A DNA stretch of 64,000 nt from contig JAEPQB010000001.1 of assembly GCA_017640725.1 (NCBI GenBank), forward strand, positions 1,798,001-1,862,000. The letters are read 5' to 3'. This DNA is from Kordiimonadaceae bacterium (GTDB lineage: Bacteria; Pseudomonadota; Alphaproteobacteria; Sphingomonadales; Kordiimonadaceae). The notes beneath the pieces were generated by a model. That model made no database searches. It had not been told where the DNA came from and was given only the letters and a program-made list of their open reading frames with translations. Position numbers and translations under genes: made by a program. Below, one piece after another: positions 7,382 to 15,483 of the stretch; the first letter of the stretch is position 1, and each line of letters begins with the position of its first letter.

Positions 7382-9230
7382 TTTTGGTTTCCTTCACTTT
7401 GTACGAGAGCAAAACATTGCCGAACTTTTGACCCCATTTGTCATAGCCGGACGTAACCAGCATGCGGTGCCCCACAAGCACTGGCCCGTCCGAGTCCATC
7501 GAGCCACCCTCCGCCTCGACGCCGTTAACAGACGTGAATTTGCGGTTGGTATCATCGTGCCAGAGAATGGCGCCCGTTTCGGCGTCAAAAATGTGCATTA
7601 CGCCGTCTAAGCCGCCACCAAACACAAGCCCATTACCCAGCGTTGCCGCTGACGATAGGCCTGGGGAACAACGCCATTTGGCATCGCCGCAAACATCTTT
7701 TGTCAGGGTTTTCCAGATCAGCTCACCGGTCGCGGCGCGAACCGCATGCATGCCAGACTGCGCTGGTTTATGAGCGTCCCATGGATAGACGGACAAGTCT
7801 GAGATAGGTACAAACAGCACGTCACCGTCAGATGCCATGCCCCAATGGATGCCGCCCATAATGCCGCCGCGACCCACTTGATTGCGCCACAAAAGCTTGC
7901 CGCCGTCATCCGGGTCCATGGCATACACCATGCCCGACTTTTGGCCCGCAAGAATGATGTCATGGCCGCTTGGCAAGGTTGTCAGTACGGGCGGTGCGCC
8001 AAAGTCATAATCTGGCCCCCGGTTTTCGGGGCAATTTGGCCCTGCAGTCCAGCCACATGACCCATTCCAGGCATCGTCTTTTGTGACCTGGTTTACCCAC
8101 TCAATTGCACCCGTCTCGATGGATAGTGCAACAATGGCGTCGCTGGTGCCTGTGGTGGGGCGGGAGTAGTTTTCGCCCGTTCCAACATATATGCGGCCGC
8201 GTTTTGCGTCGATCGTAGGGCTGGACCAAATTGGCACGCCCGAGGGGCCAAAACGGGCGGTCCCAACTGAAGTCTCGCCCTGCGGTTTGGCCTTCTCCAG
8301 CATGTAGGACTGCCACCGCGTCTCGCCTGTCATTTTATCCAGGGCCAGAATGGAGCCCCGGAATGTGCAACAGGCATAGTCCGGGTTTGCGGCTGACACC
8401 ACCTCACGTGACGAAACCGGAACATACAGCGTGTCCCCATGCACTACTGGCGAGCCAGTGATGGTGGCAACAGGATGATCATCCGCGCGGATTTTCCACG
8501 AAACCTGCTGAGTTGCCAGATCCAGCCCATAAACATTGCCTTCAAAGTCACCGAAATATAGACGTGACGCATTGCCCGTTTCGTCGGTATCAATTGCGAT
8601 CGCGCTTCTCACTTCTGCGTCGACCTGCACGTCGAAATGAATGCAGCCGCTGTTGATATCCAGCGCATAAATTTTGCCATTTTGCGCTGCGGTAAACAGT
8701 GTATCGCCCGCAACAGTTGGCTGGGCGCGGGCGCGGGCGCTGTCAGGAAACGCGAACACCCAATCAAGTTCCAGACCTGAAACATTTTCAATCGTGATTG
8801 AACTTTCGACATGTCGCGCATTAGCGAGGCCAAGGCCCCAATTTACAATCTTGGCCGTAAGCGGGGATGCAGAGAAATCGCGTTGATCCTTGCAGTATGC
8901 TGCAGCGTTGCTGGCAGGGGAGCCTGTTTCAGCGCTTGGTGCTGCGCCAAGATAGTCGGCAATCAGCCGCCGTTCATCCGGCGACAAATGTCCTGACTGG
9001 ACCAGCATAACACCGTCGTTCATCGCTCTGAATATATGGTCGGCGGAAAGCCGTCGCAGGGCTTCCGTTAACGGCGCTTCTGCGGCGCCGGCATCGTGGC
9101 AGGCGGCGCAGTTTTCCTCAAACAGCGTTTTGCCGTCTGTCGGGTCATTGCTCGCCAGTGCACTCAATGAGTGCAACATGATGCCAGCAGCTAAAGTTGA
9201 AATACCGGTAAATTTGCGCGCGATTGGCAT
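7374..9230 (-). CDS. PQQ-dependent quinohemoprotein dehydrogenase (polyvinyl-alcohol-dehydrogenase-like)
   Basis: Periplasmic quinoprotein of 618 aa. It has a signal peptide (about 1-27, ending SALA), an N-terminal cytochrome c domain with CAACH (C41, C44, H45), then an eight-bladed PQQ propeller (about 130-610) with repeated GxxxALDxxTGxxxW tryptophan-docking motifs. The adjacent cysteines C287-C288 (DYACCTFRGS) match the vicinal disulfide found near PQQ in this family. Heme c upstream of the propeller is the arrangement described for polyvinyl alcohol dehydrogenases of sphingomonads. It would oxidise an alcohol in the periplasm and pass electrons to the respiratory chain. No PQQ biosynthesis genes are in the window. 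First gene of a three-gene operon, with two tandem putative TetR operators upstream. Confidence 0.88.
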   Translation of the reverse strand: MPIARKFTGISTLAAGIMLHSLSALASNDPTDGKTLFEENCAACHDAGAAEAPLTEALRRLSADHIFRAMNDGVMLVQSGHLSPDERRLIADYLGAAPSAETGSPASNAAAYCKDQRDFSASPLTAKIVNWGLGLANARHVESSITIENVSGLELDWVFAFPDSARARAQPTVAGDTLFTAAQNGKIYALDINSGCIHFDVQVDAEVRSAIAIDTDETGNASRLYFGDFEGNVYGLDLATQQVSWKIRADDHPVATITGSPVVHGDTLYVPVSSREVVSAANPDYACCTFRGSILALDKMTGETRWQSYMLEKAKPQGETSVGTARFGPSGVPIWSSPTIDAKRGRIYVGTGENYSRPTTGTSDAIVALSIETGAIEWVNQVTKDDAWNGSCGWTAGPNCPENRGPDYDFGAPPVLTTLPSGHDIILAGQKSGMVYAMDPDDGGKLLWRNQVGRGGIMGGIHWGMASDGDVLFVPISDLSVYPWDAHKPAQSGMHAVRAATGELIWKTLTKDVCGDAKWRCSPGLSSAATLGNGLVFGGGLDGVMHIFDAETGAILWHDDTNRKFTSVNGVEAEGGSMDSDGPVLVGHRMLVTSGYDKWGQKFGNVLLSYKVKETKND

Positions 9231-9278
9231 GGAAACACTCTCTCCCCTTGTGCGCCATCTGAGGGTAACTTACGCTCT

Positions 9279-9298
9279 TATTGCAACTTTAGTCAATA
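9279..9298. promoter_or_regulatory. Putative TetR operator, copy 4
   Basis: TATTGCAACTTTAGTCAATA, matching the common TATTGnn-N6-nnCAATA layout with one variant base in the left arm. It lies 49 bp upstream of the PQQ dehydrogenase start, in the divergent spacer shared with the GST gene. Confidence 0.6.
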
Positions 9299-9301
9299 TA
9301 C

Positions 9302-9321
9302 TATTGTAAATATAGTCAATA
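9302..9321. promoter_or_regulatory. Putative TetR operator, copy 5
   Basis: TATTGTAAATATAGTCAATA, second member of the tandem pair in the 299-bp spacer between the PQQ dehydrogenase and GST genes. It sits 23 bp (centre to centre) from copy 4. Its minus-strand arm includes TTGACT, a possible -35 element toward the dehydrogenase operon. The remaining spacer to 9529 shows no further structure. Confidence 0.63.
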
Positions 9322-9529
9322 AAGAAACTTTCGGTTCCTCCCCAAATCGCGGCCTTTGGTTAACTCGACACAAGCATTTCTTGTTTGAAGATGGCGTACA
9401 CGTGCCAATCTTACCAATAACGATAGCAATAATGTGACATGGCCAGCCGTTGACCTTGGGGAGATGCTTTGCCACGTTATCTGCAATGCTCAAGAAGCGC
9501 TCTCTCGCGCGACAAAGGAAATTCTGACT

Positions 9530-10414
9530 ATGTCCGATAACAATACTTACACTCCGCCTAAAGTATGGAAATGGGATAGCGAAAGCGGTGGACGCTTTGC
9601 GAAAATAAATCGCCCAATTTCAGGCGCTACTCACGAGAAAGAACTGCCCTCTGGAAAGCACCCGTTTCAGCTCTATTCACTAGCAACGCCAAACGGCGTG
9701 AAAGTGACAGTTCTTCTGGAAGAACTGTTGGAAGCCGGGCATACGGGCGCTGAGTATGACGCCTATACCGTTGATATCGGCGAAGGTCAGCAATTCAGCT
9801 CCGGTTTTGTGGCGGCAAACCCTAATTCCAAAATCCCTGCCATGTGGGACAAAAGCGGTGACGAACCAGTCCGCTTGTTTGAAAGTGCTTCTATTATGAT
9901 GCATCTGGCAGAAAAGTTCGACGCCTTTTTGCCTGCTGAAGGACCGGCGCGCGCGGAATGTTTGTCCTGGCTCTTTTGGCAGATGGGCAGTGCACCCTTC
10001 CTGGGTGGTGGCTTTGGCCATTTTTACGCCTACGCGCCGGAAAAATGGCAGTACCCGATCGACCGTTACGCCATGGAAGTGAAGCGGCAACTTGATGTTC
10101 TAGACAAGCAGCTTGCTGACAAGAAATACATTTGTGGTGATGACTATACCATTGCTGACATGGCCATTTGGGCTTGGTACGGCGCACTGGTGCTCGGCAA
10201 GCTATATGAAGCGGCTGAGTTTTTGGATGTGGCGTCCTATACGAATGTAGTGCGCTGGGCGAAAGAGATTGCCGAACGGCCTGCCGTGAAGCGCGGCATT
10301 ATGGTGAACCGCGCGTGGGGTGACCCAGCGGGGCAGCTGAGGGAACGTCACGACGCCAGTGACTTTGAGCATGGAACCTGGGACAAAGTTGGCGGCGAGG
10401 AAGCTGCCGAATAA
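9530..10414 (+). CDS. yghU: Glutathione transferase-like protein, YghU family
   Basis: 294 aa, starting at the ATG with AAAGGAA upstream rather than the longer track start at 9434. The N-terminal region (TYTPPKVWKWD, then INRPISGATHEKELPSGKHP) and the C-terminal RHDASDFE segment match the E. coli YghU/YfcG group nearly end to end from memory. These proteins have a thioredoxin-like domain (about 45-135) and an all-helical domain (150-290), bind two glutathione molecules, and show disulfide-bond reductase activity with weak classical GST activity. It is divergent from the PQQ dehydrogenase operon and shares its operator-bearing spacer, so it may protect against, or act on, an electrophilic intermediate. 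A strong terminator follows. Confidence 0.9.
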   Translation: MSDNNTYTPPKVWKWDSESGGRFAKINRPISGATHEKELPSGKHPFQLYSLATPNGVKVTVLLEELLEAGHTGAEYDAYTVDIGEGQQFSSGFVAANPNSKIPAMWDKSGDEPVRLFESASIMMHLAEKFDAFLPAEGPARAECLSWLFWQMGSAPFLGGGFGHFYAYAPEKWQYPIDRYAMEVKRQLDVLDKQLADKKYICGDDYTIADMAIWAWYGALVLGKLYEAAEFLDVASYTNVVRWAKEIAERPAVKRGIMVNRAWGDPAGQLRERHDASDFEHGTWDKVGGEEAAE

Positions 10415-10441
10415 GCTCCCTGATAGTTTTCAATCATTTTG

Positions 10442-10470
10442 GCCCGGCGTTGAATGCGCCGGGCTTTTTG
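10442..10470 (+). terminator. Rho-independent terminator of the GST gene
   Basis: Perfect 8-bp GC stem GCCCGGCG/CGCCGGGC with a 7-nt loop followed by TTTTT. It lies 28 bp after the GST stop codon and directly before the convergent antiporter gene. Confidence 0.9.
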
Positions 10471-10477
10471 TGGGGGG

Positions 10478-12292
10478 TCAGCCTTTCGCAGTTTCTTCGC
10501 GGTCAGAGAGATAGTCGCTGTCTGAGTCCAGAATCTGCTTCAGTTCTTCCATGTTTTTGCGAACAGCAGTGCCATATGCTTTTTCGTCACCCCACAGAGC
10601 AGACAGTTCAACAAGTGCTGACTTGTCATGGTCTGCGAAACGTTCGCCTGTTTGGCGTGCCAAAGCCTCTGGCATGCCAAGTTGCTGCAACACTTCTTCG
10701 CCCAAGGAAATGGCAGACTGGAATGTGTCGCGCTCAAACACTCGCACGCCGCGCCTGATCAGTTCATAGGCATGCTGCCTATTACGGGCCCTGACGGCGA
10801 GTGGCAGGTCGGGGTAATGTTTCTGGGCAACGCGCACAATTTCGAGTGATTTTTCAATGCTGTCTACGGCAATTACAAGCAGCTGCGCATCTTTCGCGCC
10901 CGCTGCCCGCAACAAGTCCAGCCGCGACGCATCGCCAAAAAATACTTTGTTGCCGAAGCGGCGCACCAGTTCGATTTGTTCGGCGTCATGATCCAGAATG
11001 GTAAGATGATGGCCCGCAGCCATGAGCATACGGCCAACGATTTGGCCGAACCGTCCAAAGCCGACCATGATGATGGGGCCATCAGGCTCGACCGCGTCAG
11101 GCTGATCATGGGGGGCCTGCACCATTTTTGGCGCTACCAGCTTTTCGTAAATGATCATCATCAGCGGTGCGCTGATCATGGAAAGTGCAACCACGAGCGT
11201 GCCAATGGCTGCGGTTCGACCATCAAACACGCTGCTTTGGCGGGCGTATTCAAACAAAACGAAGCCAAATTCACCACCCTGGGCGAGGAAAAACGCCACC
11301 ATCAGCCCGGAACGCCGGTCAAGCTTGCAGACTTTTGCGACAATCAGCAGCAAAACAAATTTAGCCACAATCAAAAGACCGACCGCCGCCAGGATCAGGC
11401 GCAGCTCTTCTGAAAGCAGATTAAAGTCAACACTTGCCCCAACGCCCAGGAAAAACAGTCCCATTAACAGGCCTTTAAATGGCTCCAGGTCGCTTTCGAT
11501 TTCATGGCGATATTCGTTTTCTGCCAGTACCACGCCGGCCACAAAGGCACCAAGTGCCGGTGACAAGCCGACGAGATTCATCAACAGTGCAATACCGACA
11601 ATCATTAAAAGCGCTGCAGCGGTAAATATTTCTCTGAGCCGTGAATGGGCAATAAATCGGAATATCGGTTTCACCACATAGCGCCCACCCAGGATCAAAA
11701 GCACAACGGCAACTAGCGGCAGCAAGACTTTCAACAATGTGCCACCGCTATCGTCCGCACCTGTGGCTACCGTGGTTGTGGCCAGGAGCGGCAGCAAACT
11801 GATAATCGGGATTACGGCAAGGTCTTGCATCAGCAAAATGCCAAAGCCGGTTTGGCCACCCGGTGTTTTCATCAGGCCTTTTTCGCCGAGGCTTTGCAGC
11901 ACAATGGCGGTCGAGGAAAGCGCAAATATGAGGCCCAGAGCGATCGCTTGATTGACGTTGTTAACCAGCACCATGCTGATGCCTGCAAGTACAACAGCAG
12001 TGGCGAGAACCTGTGTCAGACCAGCGCCCAAAATGAGCGATCGCATGCTCCACAGAAGGCTGGGCTTGAGTTCAAGCCCGATCAGGAACAACAGCATCAC
12101 AACGCCAAATTCTGCGAAATGCAGCATCTCGGTCTGGTCGCCTACTGCCCCGATACCAAAGGGTCCGATCAAAACACCCGCAATCAGATAGCCGAGAACC
12201 GAGCCAAGGCCAAGGCGCTTGGCGATGGGCACAGATGCCACAGCTGCTATCAGATAGATGAAGGCAGTGGACAGAAAATCACCGTGTTCCAT
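10478..12292 (-). CDS. Kef-type monovalent cation:proton antiporter (CPA2) with RCK domain
   Basis: Inner-membrane K+ efflux/H+ antiporter of 604 aa, the length of KefB/KefC. About 12 hydrophobic segments cover residues 5-385, including GYLIAGVLIGPFG and the ALSSTAIVLQ segment typical of CPA2 transporters. A cytosolic Rossmann RCK/TrkA-N domain follows (about 405-525), with the nucleotide motif GFGRFGQIVGR. KefB/KefC are gated by glutathione and its conjugates and acidify the cytoplasm during electrophile stress. The convergent neighbour is a glutathione transferase, consistent with but not proof of a shared role. There is no KefF/KefG-like flavoprotein beside it. Confidence 0.88.
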   Translation of the reverse strand: MEHGDFLSTAFIYLIAAVASVPIAKRLGLGSVLGYLIAGVLIGPFGIGAVGDQTEMLHFAEFGVVMLLFLIGLELKPSLLWSMRSLILGAGLTQVLATAVVLAGISMVLVNNVNQAIALGLIFALSSTAIVLQSLGEKGLMKTPGGQTGFGILLMQDLAVIPIISLLPLLATTTVATGADDSGGTLLKVLLPLVAVVLLILGGRYVVKPIFRFIAHSRLREIFTAAALLMIVGIALLMNLVGLSPALGAFVAGVVLAENEYRHEIESDLEPFKGLLMGLFFLGVGASVDFNLLSEELRLILAAVGLLIVAKFVLLLIVAKVCKLDRRSGLMVAFFLAQGGEFGFVLFEYARQSSVFDGRTAAIGTLVVALSMISAPLMMIIYEKLVAPKMVQAPHDQPDAVEPDGPIIMVGFGRFGQIVGRMLMAAGHHLTILDHDAEQIELVRRFGNKVFFGDASRLDLLRAAGAKDAQLLVIAVDSIEKSLEIVRVAQKHYPDLPLAVRARNRQHAYELIRRGVRVFERDTFQSAISLGEEVLQQLGMPEALARQTGERFADHDKSALVELSALWGDEKAYGTAVRKNMEELKQILDSDSDYLSDREETAKG

Positions 12293-12391
12293 ATGGTCCC
12301 CCGATGTTGTGTGCTTCCACCAGATTGGTGGGCATGGTTGTTGTTATACTACGCGCTGAAGACATCACCAGTTTAATCGGGCTGGCAAACG

Positions 12392-12420
12392 AAAAAGCCG
12401 TGCGATGGGTTTCGCGCGGC
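12392..12420 (-). terminator. Terminator of the pirin gene
   Basis: 8-bp stem GCCGTGCG/CGCGCGGC containing one G-T wobble; on the minus strand it runs into TTTTT. It lies 21 bp after the pirin stop codon and upstream of the antiporter gene, so it separates the two transcripts. Confidence 0.75.
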
Positions 12421-12441
12421 TTCGATGATTTTAGCACTAGG

Positions 12442-13143
12442 CTATTTGGTCATATCAAACAGCAGGATTTCGCTGTCTTTTTCAGCTTTGATGCTGATCA
12501 GATCTTCTTTGCTGATCGCGGCACCATCGCCGGCTGAAAGTGTTTCGCCGCCAAGGGTGAACTCACCTTTCACGGCCTGAACCCAGATCAAACGGTCGAT
12601 AGATGTTTCATACTCAACAGTTTCGCCAGCTGGCAGCAATGTAGCGTTCAGTTTCACATCCTGGTGGATGGTAACCGAGCCGTCGCGGCCATCGGGCGAG
12701 CCGACCAGCTTCCAGTTGCCCGTCTTGTCCGCGTCTGAATAGGCTTTTTGCTCATAAGAGGGCGCAATGCCATTTTTCTCTGGCATGATCCAGATTTGCA
12801 GAAAGTGCACATTGTCTTCTTTGGAGTGATTATATTCACTGTGACGAATGCCGGACCCTGCAGACATACGTTGCACGTCACCTGGGCGAATTACTGAACC
12901 GGTGCCAAGCGTGTCTTTGTGCTCGAGGGCGCCGTCGATCACATAAGAGATAATCTCCATGTCGCTGTGGCCGTGGGTTGGGAAACCCTCACCCGGTTGA
13001 ACGCGGTCTTCATTGATAACCCGCAGATGGCCAAAACCCATGAACTGTGGGTCATAATAGCTGCCAAACGAAAAGGTGTGATGGCTATTGAGCCAGCCAT
13101 GGTTCGCCATGCCGCGTTCAAAACTTCTTCTAACTGTCATCAT
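12442..13143 (-). CDS. Pirin family protein (YhhW-like)
   Basis: Bicupin of the pirin family, 233 aa. The start is set at the ATG preceded by AAGGAG (7-nt spacing) instead of the longer track start at 13176. The N-terminal cupin has the metal-ligand pattern FPTHGHSDMEIISYV, with a later His in GIRHSEYNHS and the Glu in SEYN typical of the family. E. coli YhhW and human pirin show quercetinase activity, and others act as redox or metabolic regulators; the in vivo role here is unknown. It is divergent from a LysR regulator, a pairing often seen for pirins, and that regulator probably controls it. Confidence 0.9.
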   Translation of the reverse strand: MMTVRRSFERGMANHGWLNSHHTFSFGSYYDPQFMGFGHLRVINEDRVQPGEGFPTHGHSDMEIISYVIDGALEHKDTLGTGSVIRPGDVQRMSAGSGIRHSEYNHSKEDNVHFLQIWIMPEKNGIAPSYEQKAYSDADKTGNWKLVGSPDGRDGSVTIHQDVKLNATLLPAGETVEYETSIDRLIWVQAVKGEFTLGGETLSAGDGAAISKEDLISIKAEKDSEILLFDMTK

Positions 13144-13247
13144 GATCTTGCTCCTTTGCATCTTGTGCTTGACCACAATTTAAGAAGGATCATTATGAGA
13201 GACAATTATGCTAATAAGTGACATAGTGTTTCCAAAAAGGATACAAT

Positions 13248-14159
13248 ATGGACAAATTCAAAAACCTGACAGCTTTTGTAAATGTAGTGGAGGCAAATGG
13301 TTTTGCTGCCGCTGCCCGTCGGTTGGGGCGCACACGCTCCAGCGTCAATAAATCGGTGATGGCGCTCGAGGATGAGCTGGGCGTGCAGCTTCTCAATCGC
13401 ACGACCCGGCGGGTGAGTGCCACCGCAAACGGTGAGGCTTACTACGCCAGGGCTAAAATAATTCTGCAGGACATTGCAGAAGCCGACCGGGCAATAGCTG
13501 AAAATGATGATGAACCTAAAGGCACGCTCAGGCTAAACGCACCTCTTTCCTTTGGTGCGTTGCATTTAAGCAAAGCCCTATCGGACTTTTTGGCCCAATA
13601 TCCTGGACTCAAGCTGGAGCTCGCGCTCACAGACCATTTTGTGGATCCGCTTGATGGCGGATTCGATGCCGTCGTTCGTATTGGTGCACTGAATGAAAAC
13701 CCGTCCCTTATCGACCACCCCATTGTTGAAATGCAACGGTTTCTGGTCGCGTCACCGGAGTTTCTCCATGAGCACGGGAACATAAAGTCAGTCAACCAGC
13801 TGAAGTCGTTGCCATGTCTGCATTATGGCTCGCTTGGGGAAGGGCATGTCTGGCGCCTGTTAGGCAAGGGGCAGGAATTGAATGTCCCGGTTAACGGGGT
13901 GATGTGTGCCAACAACGGCGAGGCGTTGCAGCAGGCCGCTTTGTGTGGCCTGGGCGTTGCCATGTTGCCAACGTTTATTGTGGGGCCCGCATTGCAAACA
14001 GGTGCCTTGGTGCGCGTGCTGCCGGATTATGCACCGCCGCCCATTCACTTGATGCTGCTGTATCCACCTAGTCGGCATTTATCTCCCAAAATCCGACAGC
14101 TGGTCGCATTCTTATATGATCGGTTCGGCGAGCATCCGCCGTGGGATCTGTTCAACTGA
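13248..14159 (+). CDS. LysR-family transcriptional regulator
   Basis: 303 aa. N-terminal winged helix-turn-helix (about 3-60; VEANGFAAAARRLGRTRSSVNKS) and a periplasmic-binding-protein-like effector domain (about 90-295) with the signature VRIGALNENPSLI and ASPEFL. The overall pattern is that of the YafC/DmlR-like subgroup, in which the regulator is usually divergent from an oxidoreductase or pirin. The 104-bp spacer to the pirin gene would hold its binding site. A short weak ribosome site (AAAAGGA) precedes the ATG. Confidence 0.9.
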   Translation: MDKFKNLTAFVNVVEANGFAAAARRLGRTRSSVNKSVMALEDELGVQLLNRTTRRVSATANGEAYYARAKIILQDIAEADRAIAENDDEPKGTLRLNAPLSFGALHLSKALSDFLAQYPGLKLELALTDHFVDPLDGGFDAVVRIGALNENPSLIDHPIVEMQRFLVASPEFLHEHGNIKSVNQLKSLPCLHYGSLGEGHVWRLLGKGQELNVPVNGVMCANNGEALQQAALCGLGVAMLPTFIVGPALQTGALVRVLPDYAPPPIHLMLLYPPSRHLSPKIRQLVAFLYDRFGEHPPWDLFN

Positions 14160-14247
14160 CTTAAGTTTATTTTTGGCGTTCTGGCTTGCATTCCACCTCT
14201 ATAACAAGTGATGGTTCGGTATCCACTCAATGCCCGGAGGACCGATC

Positions 14248-14760
14248 ATGCCATTCCACAAAAGCGCTGCGATTTGCTTGGCGCTGTTTTTCGCTTCCGC
14301 GGCAAACGCAGAAGTGATTGAAGCAAGCCCTGACCACTTTGTGCTGCGCCATGAAGCCAACTCCACATTGAGCCCTCAGGAAATGTGGGCCCGTCTGATT
14401 AACCCTTCCAGCTGGTGGCACCCGGACCATTCCTATTCCGGCGATGCCAATAACCTGTCACTTGATGTGCGGGCCGGTGGTCTGTGGAAAGAAGAATGGG
14501 AGGGCGGGTCTGTCACCCACGGCGAAGTTGTTTTCGTTAATCCTGGTGTGCAAATCAGGTTGGATGCCCCTTTTGGCCCCTTACAGGCCATTGGCGCGAA
14601 AACCATCTGGACCATAACGATCTCGGCTGACGGCGAAGGGTCTAAAGTCGTATTTGACGAAATATCGCACGGGGTAGCCAGCAGTAAACTGGATGAGCTG
14701 GCGCCTGCGGTCGATTTTGTGAAATCTGAAGGTATTCGCCGCTTAACCGCAGTTGAGTGA
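14248..14760 (+). CDS. Exported SRPBCC (START-like) domain protein
   Basis: 170 aa. The ATG at 14248 is chosen over 14230 because CGGAGGA lies at ideal spacing and it opens a good signal peptide (MPFHKSAAICLALFFASAANA). The mature part resembles the polyketide-cyclase/AHSA1 SRPBCC fold: MWARLINPSSWW at the start, a central LDVRAGGLWKEEW, and a C-terminal helix near SEGIRRL. These proteins bind hydrophobic ligands; an exported copy suggests lipid or small-molecule binding in the periplasm. No clear operon partner: the LysR gene ends 88 bp upstream and the YHS gene is convergent. Confidence 0.75.
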   Translation: MPFHKSAAICLALFFASAANAEVIEASPDHFVLRHEANSTLSPQEMWARLINPSSWWHPDHSYSGDANNLSLDVRAGGLWKEEWEGGSVTHGEVVFVNPGVQIRLDAPFGPLQAIGAKTIWTITISADGEGSKVVFDEISHGVASSKLDELAPAVDFVKSEGIRRLTAVE

Positions 14761-14775
14761 GATTTTGATACTCAG

Positions 14776-14838
14776 TGCGCAGCCGACGTGGTTGAGGCAA
14801 GCCGGCTGCGCAGCTCCGCCGGGGGGTATTGGCGGAGC
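14776..14838. terminator. Two adjacent hairpins between convergent genes
   Basis: TGCGCAGCCG/CGGCTGCGCA (perfect 10 bp, 17-nt loop, 14776-14812) is followed at once by GCTCCGCC/GGCGGAGC (8 bp, 14813-14838). Neither has a good T tract, so intrinsic termination is uncertain. The position between convergent stops suggests a shared 3'-end structure. Confidence 0.45.
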
Positions 14839-14850
14839 GGGAGTTAGCGT

Positions 14851-15357
14851 TTAGCCTTCAAATGGGATTGCTTCCAATTTGTCTGCGGAAACATTTTTGA
14901 TCCGCTTCCAGTTGGAATTGGCAGCCTTGATGCGACCCTTTGGGTTCTCAAGCCACATATCGTGGATCTGTAGAGAGTTGTTGAGGTAAAGCTTGCCATC
15001 AACGATTTCGAAGGCTTCCGGGTCAACTTCCAGCTTCAACCCAACAGATGTGCCGAACGAACAAAAGCCGCCATACTGCGGTGCGTAGCCGCGTGGATTG
15101 CTGGCAAATTTGTCGCGGTTGGACGCAGTAGAGAAACGATATTCCACGCCGTCATAAGTATGGGTGAACCGGCTTTTGCCAGCAGTTGGCACGCCCTTAT
15201 TGAAATAGGCAACGACGTCATAGCCCTTAACACCCAGTTTATGGTCACTGACATTGGCAGTGCGAACTTCTGCGGCGTTTGCCTGTCCCACCATTACGGT
15301 GGCTGTAACTGCTGCAATCATGAATGCAGCCATGTTTTTTAGTATTGAACCAATCAT
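14851..15357 (-). CDS. Exported YHS-domain protein
   Basis: 168 aa. The start is moved to the ATG after AAGGAG (6-nt spacing), giving a signal peptide (MIGSILKNMAAFMIAAVTATVMVGQANA). The mature protein has a YHS domain: YDVVAYF, then YRFSTASNRDKFASNPRGYAPQYGGFCSFG. This is the form found in many alphaproteobacterial secreted YHS proteins of unknown function. YHS domains are linked to metal-handling proteins (P-type ATPases, Tll0287-like proteins), but no ligand can be assigned from this sequence. Single gene, convergent with the SRPBCC gene. Confidence 0.82.
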   Translation of the reverse strand: MIGSILKNMAAFMIAAVTATVMVGQANAAEVRTANVSDHKLGVKGYDVVAYFNKGVPTAGKSRFTHTYDGVEYRFSTASNRDKFASNPRGYAPQYGGFCSFGTSVGLKLEVDPEAFEIVDGKLYLNNSLQIHDMWLENPKGRIKAANSNWKRIKNVSADKLEAIPFEG

Positions 15358-15483
15358 TTTTTGCTCCTTGGTTTGCGTCAATGACGCATAGATACGGAGC
15401 GTGATCGCTTTAATCTATGAGCGATAGTCGGGATAATTTGTCAGATCGTCTTTAATTACCGAGCAACGAACCAATGGGCCAAT

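Noticed and set aside
6248-7456. 402-aa plus-strand ORF
   Set aside because: It lies antisense to the VOC gene, which has a clear fold, signal peptide and operon overlaps. The ORF is Cys- and His-rich with no family features: a shadow.
11825-12376. 183-aa plus-strand ORF over the antiporter gene
   Set aside because: Antisense to the Kef-type gene, whose hydrophobic segments are clear. Shadow.
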